A stretch of 64,000 nt of DNA from Lycium barbarum (lineage: Eukaryota; Streptophyta; Magnoliopsida; Solanales; Solanaceae), in the NCBI RefSeq assembly GCF_019175385.1, contig NC_083337.1, forward strand, positions 47,158,938-47,222,937. Direction: 5' to 3'. The notes under the pieces were generated by a model. The model was not told where the DNA came from. It searched no databases and saw nothing but the letters and a program-made list of their open reading frames with translations. Shown piece by piece: positions 59,151 to 64,000 of the stretch; the stretch's first letter is position 1; each line of letters opens with the position of its first letter. A program made the translations under genes and the position numbers.

Positions 59151-59186
59151 TGTTTATCGGTGTGTGGTGCACCACATCTATAAACA
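59151..59186 (+). promoter_or_regulatory. Leader hairpin with GTGCAC loop (element D)
   Basis: Positions 59151-59164 pair with 59173-59186 with one mismatch and one G-U; loop TGGTGCAC. A G-for-A change in the stem keeps pairing as G-U. Confidence 0.62.
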
Positions 59187-59295
59187 GGAAGCTACAGGAA
59201 ATTTAGGGTGTTACCTTTTCTTTCGATCTTAGATTTTGCGATAGAGCTGTGTTATTAGGATGGTTCTTTTCTGACGAAATGTTATGTTTTCAGCG

Positions 59296-60618
59296 ATGCC
59301 TCCGAGGAAAGCAACAGCTGCCCAGAAGGGCAAGTCAGTAGCAGTTGGAGAGACTAGCCAGAGCCAGAGAGTTACCAGGGCCCGTGCCCAGACTATGCCC
59401 GAGGTTATGCCCCAGTCAGTGGGCTCTGCTACGCCACCATTACTAGAGGAGCCTAGAGCAGCAGCCGCTGCCACTATGGATCAGGAGGCGGCTCCACCAT
59501 TAGCTCCAGAGGCCCCAGCGCCCGTGCCTCCAGCTCCACAGCCAGGGGCGGAGGACAGGGCGATGAGAGAGGCAGTACAGTTGTTGACTAGACTAGTAGC
59601 AGGGCAGTCTCGCAGACGCGGGCTAGGGGGTGATGATGTGAATAGGTATGACAGCTTGAGAGTTCGTGACTTTTTGACCTGTAATCCCCCAGAGTTCTAC
59701 GGGTCAAAGCCCGAGGAGGATCCCCAAGACTTTATTCGACAGATGCAACGTACGCTGAGATTAGTCAGAGCTTCTGAGACTGAGTCTGTCGAGCTGGTTT
59801 CATATAGATTGCGTGATGTAGCGGTTAATTGGTATGAGTCCTGGGAGCTATCTAGAGGCGAGGATGCTCCTCCAGCTGTTTGGGACGAGTTTACAGCAGC
59901 CTTTCTCGGCCATTTTCTGCCGCCCGAGATGCGACGAGCGAGGGTTGACAGATTTTTACAGCTGAGACAGAGGGGCAGGAGTGTTCGAGAGTACAGCCTA
60001 GAGTTTCACTCCCTAGCCAGATATGCGCCCACCATCGTGGCTGATATGACTGACAGGATGCACCGATATGTGATAGGGTTGGATGACTACTTGATTGATA
60101 GTTGTATGGCGATGGCATTTCAGTCCAGGATGGATATTGCACGGCTGCAGGCATACGCACAAGGAATGGAGGATCGACATAGAGGGCGTCAGCCTGATAG
60201 AGATCGTGATAGGAGGCAGCACAAGAGGGCTAGATCAACTGGATATTTTGGGGAGTCTCGAGGTGGCCGGCCTCAGCAGCAGTATAGCAGATACCCTCCC
60301 CAGTCAGCACGGAGCACACCCCCACAGTCTACGGGCAGGACACCAGATAGTGCAGGGTATTCAGGAGCAGGTCAGAGCTCCGGGGCTTCGGGCTCTACGG
60401 GTTCTTGTTTTACTTATGGCCGTCAGGGCCATTTTATGAGGGATTGTCCGCTTAGGAGGGGTTCAGCTAGTGCAGCTCAGCCTACCGGGTCAGTTGCTGG
60501 TTTATCTTCCCCTTCTGTAGCTATGCGTACGACACCGGCAGGTCGCGGTAGAGGTCGAGGAGGAGCTCCCGGTTCTAGCGGTCCTTCGAACCGCTTATAT
60601 GCTTTGGCCGGCCGATAG
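59296..60618 (+). CDS. gag: Gag of element D
   Basis: 440 residues from ATG 59296 (MPPRKATAAQKGKSVAVGE); another in-frame ATG lies four codons upstream at 59284. The order is a basic N-terminus, a Pro/Ala-rich linker, the gag core at about 133-240 (FYGSKPEEDPQDF to FHSLARYA), a Gln/Arg/Ser-rich region, then the knuckle CFTYGRQGHFMRDC, in which the second Cys is Tyr. The extra CSYCGRSHPGEC segment of B is deleted. A Gly/Arg tail ends at YALAGR followed by TAG, the same codon where A has TAA and C and G have Gln. The open frame is long, but the damaged knuckle suggests reduced nucleic-acid binding. No pol follows. Confidence 0.9.
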   Translation: MPPRKATAAQKGKSVAVGETSQSQRVTRARAQTMPEVMPQSVGSATPPLLEEPRAAAAATMDQEAAPPLAPEAPAPVPPAPQPGAEDRAMREAVQLLTRLVAGQSRRRGLGGDDVNRYDSLRVRDFLTCNPPEFYGSKPEEDPQDFIRQMQRTLRLVRASETESVELVSYRLRDVAVNWYESWELSRGEDAPPAVWDEFTAAFLGHFLPPEMRRARVDRFLQLRQRGRSVREYSLEFHSLARYAPTIVADMTDRMHRYVIGLDDYLIDSCMAMAFQSRMDIARLQAYAQGMEDRHRGRQPDRDRDRRQHKRARSTGYFGESRGGRPQQQYSRYPPQSARSTPPQSTGRTPDSAGYSGAGQSSGASGSTGSCFTYGRQGHFMRDCPLRRGSASAAQPTGSVAGLSSPSVAMRTTPAGRGRGRGGAPGSSGPSNRLYALAGR

Positions 60619-60962
60619 GACCAGGAGGCATCACCAGACGTGGTTACAGGTATACTGTTGACCTTTTTCTGAAATGTGTATGCATTGATAGACCCAGACT
60701 CTATTTTACTATATATATTTCTCTCCCCCGATTGCTAGTAAAACTGGGGTAAGAACCCGAAACTGATAGGACCGTTTGTGGTAGTTATTCATACAGATAA
60801 AAAGTGAATGTTGAGAATTTAAAAGGCTAACTCGATAATTACATAATCAGAAAAATAAAAGACCCTCTCTAGATCGGAGTGGGACCCGCTACGAGAACTT
60901 TCCGGAAATTGTTAAGACCCCGATTTACCCTAGATTATGTGAAAAAGGTCGTGCGGGGAAGT
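60619..60962 (+). other. Post-gag block before the 5S-like cassette (D)
   Basis: Starts with a short protease-like remnant (DQEASPDVVTG, then noncoding). Ends with the GTGGGACCCGCTACG ... AAAAGGTCGTGCGGGG flank shared with B. Confidence 0.65.
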
Positions 60963-61065
60963 GGGTGCAATTGTACCAGCATTAACGTATCGAAATGCAT
61001 TGGAGTTTCAAGGTTAAGCGTGCGAGGGCCAGAGCAATTTTGGGATGGGTGACCCCCTGGGAAGT
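60963..61065 (+). ncRNA. 5S rRNA-like cassette of element D
   Basis: Exactly 103 bp, aligned without gaps to 5S positions 1-103. By my hand count against a recalled plant 5S it matches about three quarters of positions, with GGGTGC at the start and complete agreement at GTTAAGCGTG (51-60) and at 81-103. Missing are the last 16 bases, so helix I cannot close. Confidence 0.82.
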
Positions 61066-62080
61066 GTACTAAAATTTTCACAAATGTAGATATGAGAGAC
61101 AAATGGGGAGTTGGGATAACCCAAAGGAAATTAGAATATACAGAGTGGTTAGAAACCTTAAAGGGATCGCGTAGGTTAAGGCAGACCGGATTGGTGGAGA
61201 GAAGAAAGCACGACGCAGCTTTGGAATCAGAATAAGTTTGGATAGCGTTTGGAAATGTTTTGTGAGCGAAATGGTAGTAAATGTATGTATATGCGTATGA
61301 CATTCCATTTGTAAGTCGTATTGCTCAATAGGTGAAGCCTGGAAACTAGTGTTGCGATGTACAGAAGACATTAACTGGGCGGAATTCAAGAGACAAAGCG
61401 AAAGGTACGGTACGAAGGTTATGAAATAGACTGATATTGATTTCACTACAGGTAAGATTGGAAAATTTTAATACAACGATATCTGTAAAAGAAAGATAGT
61501 AAGTAAATGAAAGGTAAGAAACATGATTGAGCAAAACCTCCAGAAGAGCCGACGGGCAAGTATGAAATTATTCGCGTAGAAATTTAAGGGACAGGTCTGT
61601 AAAAGGACTAGAATGTGATAGTATAGGACAACAAGGAGGAACAAACTTGAGGAAGGTCGACGGTGGAAAAAGGGCAAGCATATGGAAGTACGGAGAATAT
61701 TTTAATAAGTTGGCGATAGCCGACTGACTACTTATCAAAGGAAGGATAATTCCACAGCCATGTTGGTATAGTTGATTTGAGCATAGAGAAGCCTTTCTAG
61801 AGGGTGACTTAAGAGTGGAGCCGATTCGCGCGAATAAAAGTAATATCTTACGAACTTCAGAGCTGATGCTACACACAATAAGAGAAGAAAGCTACTCCCC
61901 AAGAAAGAGGTTAAGGATACTGATGGCTTAATTGAAGGAAGAAGAGAGTGGTTAGAAAAAGTGAACGGAAACGGATACGCACCAGAAGGGTAATGACACC
62001 GTTGGACATAAAGGATAGTATAGGGAGTAAATATGGAAGACACATGGGGAGGTCAACAAATATAAAAAGAGCAGTCCGAA
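61066..62080 (+). other. Noncoding interior of element D
   Basis: Stop-rich on the plus strand. Part of it matches the interior of E in reverse. Several 60-120 codon minus-strand frames occur but have no recognisable domain; I treat them as chance. Confidence 0.6.
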
Positions 62081-62205
62081 ACGACGCCATATGAGGCTCT
62101 ACATGCCAGAAAGTGCAAGTCACAGATCGGTTGGGTTGATACTGTCGGAACTAAGTTAATTAGCAGATATGATTCAGCAGGCAGTCGATAAAGTGAAACC
62201 CACAC
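62081..62205 (+). pseudogene. Integrase relic in element D
   Basis: Encodes TPYEALHARKCKSQIGW and, further on, GTKLIS, matching PYEALYGRKCRSPIGW and ETKLIG in the integrase of element A (10555-10640), then decays with stops. It is a leftover of pol at its expected place before the PPT, showing that this gag-only element descends from a pol-bearing chromovirus by internal loss. Confidence 0.8.
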
Positions 62206-62278
62206 GGGGATGGTATGTGATAAAAAGGAGATTCCCCCCCCCCCCCCGAAGTGTTATAAGACCCCACAAGGCTAGCTT

Positions 62279-62323
62279 AACATTCGAGGACGAATGTTTT
62301 AAAGAGGGGGGGGGGGGGGAGGA
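62279..62323 (+). promoter_or_regulatory. Pre-PPT hairpin and polypurine tract of element D
   Basis: AACATTCG-AGGA-CGAATGTT (62279-62298), then AAAGA and a long G run to 62323. A separate poly-C run lies at 62226-62238. Confidence 0.88.
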
Positions 62324-64000
62324 TGTCATATCCCCTATTTCGCACCTTCGGATAATTTGAGATAATTGTGATTAATCAGAGATAAGGCAATATTTTTGAT
62401 TTAATTTAATACATAAGTTGTTCATGAAAATATTGATGCGGAAATACTGAGGAAGGCTAAGGGCAAAATTGAAAATTTGCAAAATAGTTTCATGAATTAC
62501 AAAAAAATTTGTCATGGATGATTGGGCTTGGAAAAAAAAAAGGGGACAAAGCCCAAGTGTGGCCGGCCAAGGCATGGGTCAAGCCCACTTGGGAATTTTG
62601 ATCTAAATGAATAAAAGGGATAAATCCCCCATAAATTGTCATTTTCCTTCAAGAACCTTCAAGAAAAGAAAAACTTGAGAGCCAAAAATAGGCCATTCGG
62701 CCAAGTGGAGAAAAGAAGAAGAAAATTTTGAAACTTCAACTTTGATCCAAAAATTTATTTCTCCTAGTATTTCCACTAATTCAAAGGTCCTCTTCAACGT
62801 GGTATAATTGTTGAAGCAAGAAAACTATTTTGGTGGCAAGTTCAAAATTCTAGTCAAGTGAAAAATTAAGGAAAAAGGTAAGAATTCATATTCTTTTATA
62901 TGTTATGCAAGGTTTATATATGTTGTAGTAAGTAGAATTGAATGAAAAATCATGGAAATATTATGTGTTGTGTGTGGGCCGTGTGGGTGTGTGTGTATAA
63001 TTGTGGCGTGTGGTTGTTGAATGGTGGAGGAGTGGTGAATTAATTTTATTTAATATGTTAGTTGTGTTGTTGTGGACTCTATGATGCCAATGAAAGACTA
63101 ATGGTTCAAGTTGGCATGGAAATTGGTTGTAGGTTGTTGTAGGAAATTATGCGATTTTAATATGGTTTTATGTAGTTGTGAGAATGAAGTTGCTAAAGTA
63201 TGAATTGTTGTTGTAGTTTATGAATTTGAAAGAAGAAAATGTGTTGTTGTAGCTTTTGTTGCATTTGTAGAGTTTCGGGTGGAATGGAGTTTGGTTGGAT
63301 CGTTTTGAATGTTGTTCGGGTTACTAATGTTAAAATATGTTCCAAAATGATTGTTGGTATGGTTGTTGATGAATTTGGCCGAGTTAAATTCTCGGGGTTG
63401 TTGTATTTACAGGGGAGATGCTGCCGAAATTTCTGTAGACAAGTACTAGTTAGAATTGAATTTCTAAGTACTTGTAGCTAACGTTTGGCAATTAATGACG
63501 TTACTGTAGATCTTGGGGAGCCCGAGACTTGAGTTGGGATTAGCTTAGGAGGCGAGTGAGGTATGTAAGGCCTACCCTTTTCTTCTTTGGCATGATCCTT
63601 ATGAAATAAGTATATGACGTATTTGTATGACTTTAGAAAGATTCTTATTCTTAGAGCCATTAGGATGGCTACCGTTCTTGATTTCCCATAAGCTGTTCTG
63701 TATGGTTTTGCTATGTATCTATGATGTCCGATGATGTGTATCTATGATGTCCGATGATGTGTATCTATGATGTCCGAAGTTGGCCAATATGTTTCCGAAT
63801 GGCATTTGAGAAACAAATGATATGACTATAGTTTTGACCTTCCAAATGTTAACACATTCGATTATTCCATCAAGCCTCTGATATGTTTTGATACGTACAT
63901 ACAGTTCCAAAAGCTCTATTTGATTCGATTCATAACGATATCTGAAGGCAGTTGACATTATTATAGCTCTAATTTCCCAAAAATGGCTCCTGAAATGCTT
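62324..64000 (+). repeat. 3' LTR of element D (partial)
   Basis: Starts TGTCATATCCCCTA (TGTTATATCCCGTA in the 5' copy) and matches 55839 onward nearly base for base until the window ends. It retains about 65 bp at 63663-63728 that the 5' LTR has lost. Confidence 0.93.

Larger units (their letters stand above)
55839..64000 (+). mobile_element. Element D: gag-only LTR retrotransposon (3' LTR truncated by window end)
   Basis: 5' LTR 55839-59091, degenerate primer site, leader hairpin, open gag, 5S-like cassette, an integrase relic, PPT, and a 3' LTR from 62324 that continues past the window. The LTRs are close relatives; the 5' copy lacks about 65 bp present at 63663-63728. It is inserted in element E. 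It fits the same gag-only class as B. Confidence 0.92.

Noticed and set aside
61078..62123. Run of minus-strand 60-122 codon frames in the interior of D
   Set aside because: They overlap each other, lack recognisable domains and lie opposite decayed retroelement sequence, including an integrase relic on the plus strand.
1..64000. Endogenous pararetrovirus or other viral integrants
   Set aside because: All RT, RNase H and integrase pieces sit in LTR elements with TSDs and primer sites; I saw no movement-protein or coat-protein-like region.

Overview
The window is plant nuclear heterochromatin and consists almost entirely of Ty3/Gypsy LTR retrotransposons inserted into one another. I see no cellular protein gene, tRNA gene or CRISPR array. 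The pol relics carry an RT motif FIDD, RNase H, an HHCC/DDE integrase and a chromodomain-like tail, so they are chromoviruses, probably of the Tekay/Del clade. Primer sites match plant initiator tRNA-Met. The long LTRs (2.4-3.4 kb) ending in GGGTCGTGACA look like those I associate with Solanaceae genomes. The family call is an impression; the plant call is firm.

Layout, from the nesting logic and target-site duplications (TSDs). An old LTR fragment I (46059-46688, resuming at 48476) was hit by solo LTR J (46689-48470, TSD ACCGT) and by element G (minus strand, 5' LTR 43634-46058, gag-pol 40426-43426 and 20686-22031). G was hit by solo LTR H (22037-40420, TSD CCAAT), and H by the tandem element B (22548-38476, plus strand, TSD GTAAG). 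G was also hit by element C (minus strand, 5' LTR 15095-20685, gag 13786-14884 and 1-415). C's LTR carries solo LTR F (16503-19466, TSD ATTAA). C's gag carries element A (421-13780, plus strand, TSD GTAAC), whose integrase carries solo LTR S (6734-10146, TSD ATTAC). To the right, a 797-bp tandem repeat (48497-50488) is cut by element E (minus strand, from 50489), which is cut by element D (plus strand, from 55839 beyond the window end).

There are two functional classes. A, C and G are gag-pol elements, all broken by stops and frameshifts. B and D are gag-only: each has LTRs, a primer site, an open gag and a polypurine tract (PPT) but no usable pol, so they would depend on a partner's reverse transcriptase and integrase. 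E belongs with them by its internal sequence, although its gag would lie outside the window. B is a three-LTR/two-interior array whose two gag proteins are identical, and it is the youngest piece.

The most unusual signals are four. (1) A 5S rRNA-like cassette of about 103 bp, colinear without gaps with 5S positions 1-103, lies in the interior of B (twice), D and E. (2) A leader hairpin between the primer site and gag has an 8-nt loop holding the self-complementary hexamers GCGCGC or GTGCAC, like a retroviral dimer-initiation loop. (3) Covarying hairpin cassettes are shared by all the long LTRs. (4) Diagnostic SNPs show that the middle LTR of B is a recombinant of the outer two.
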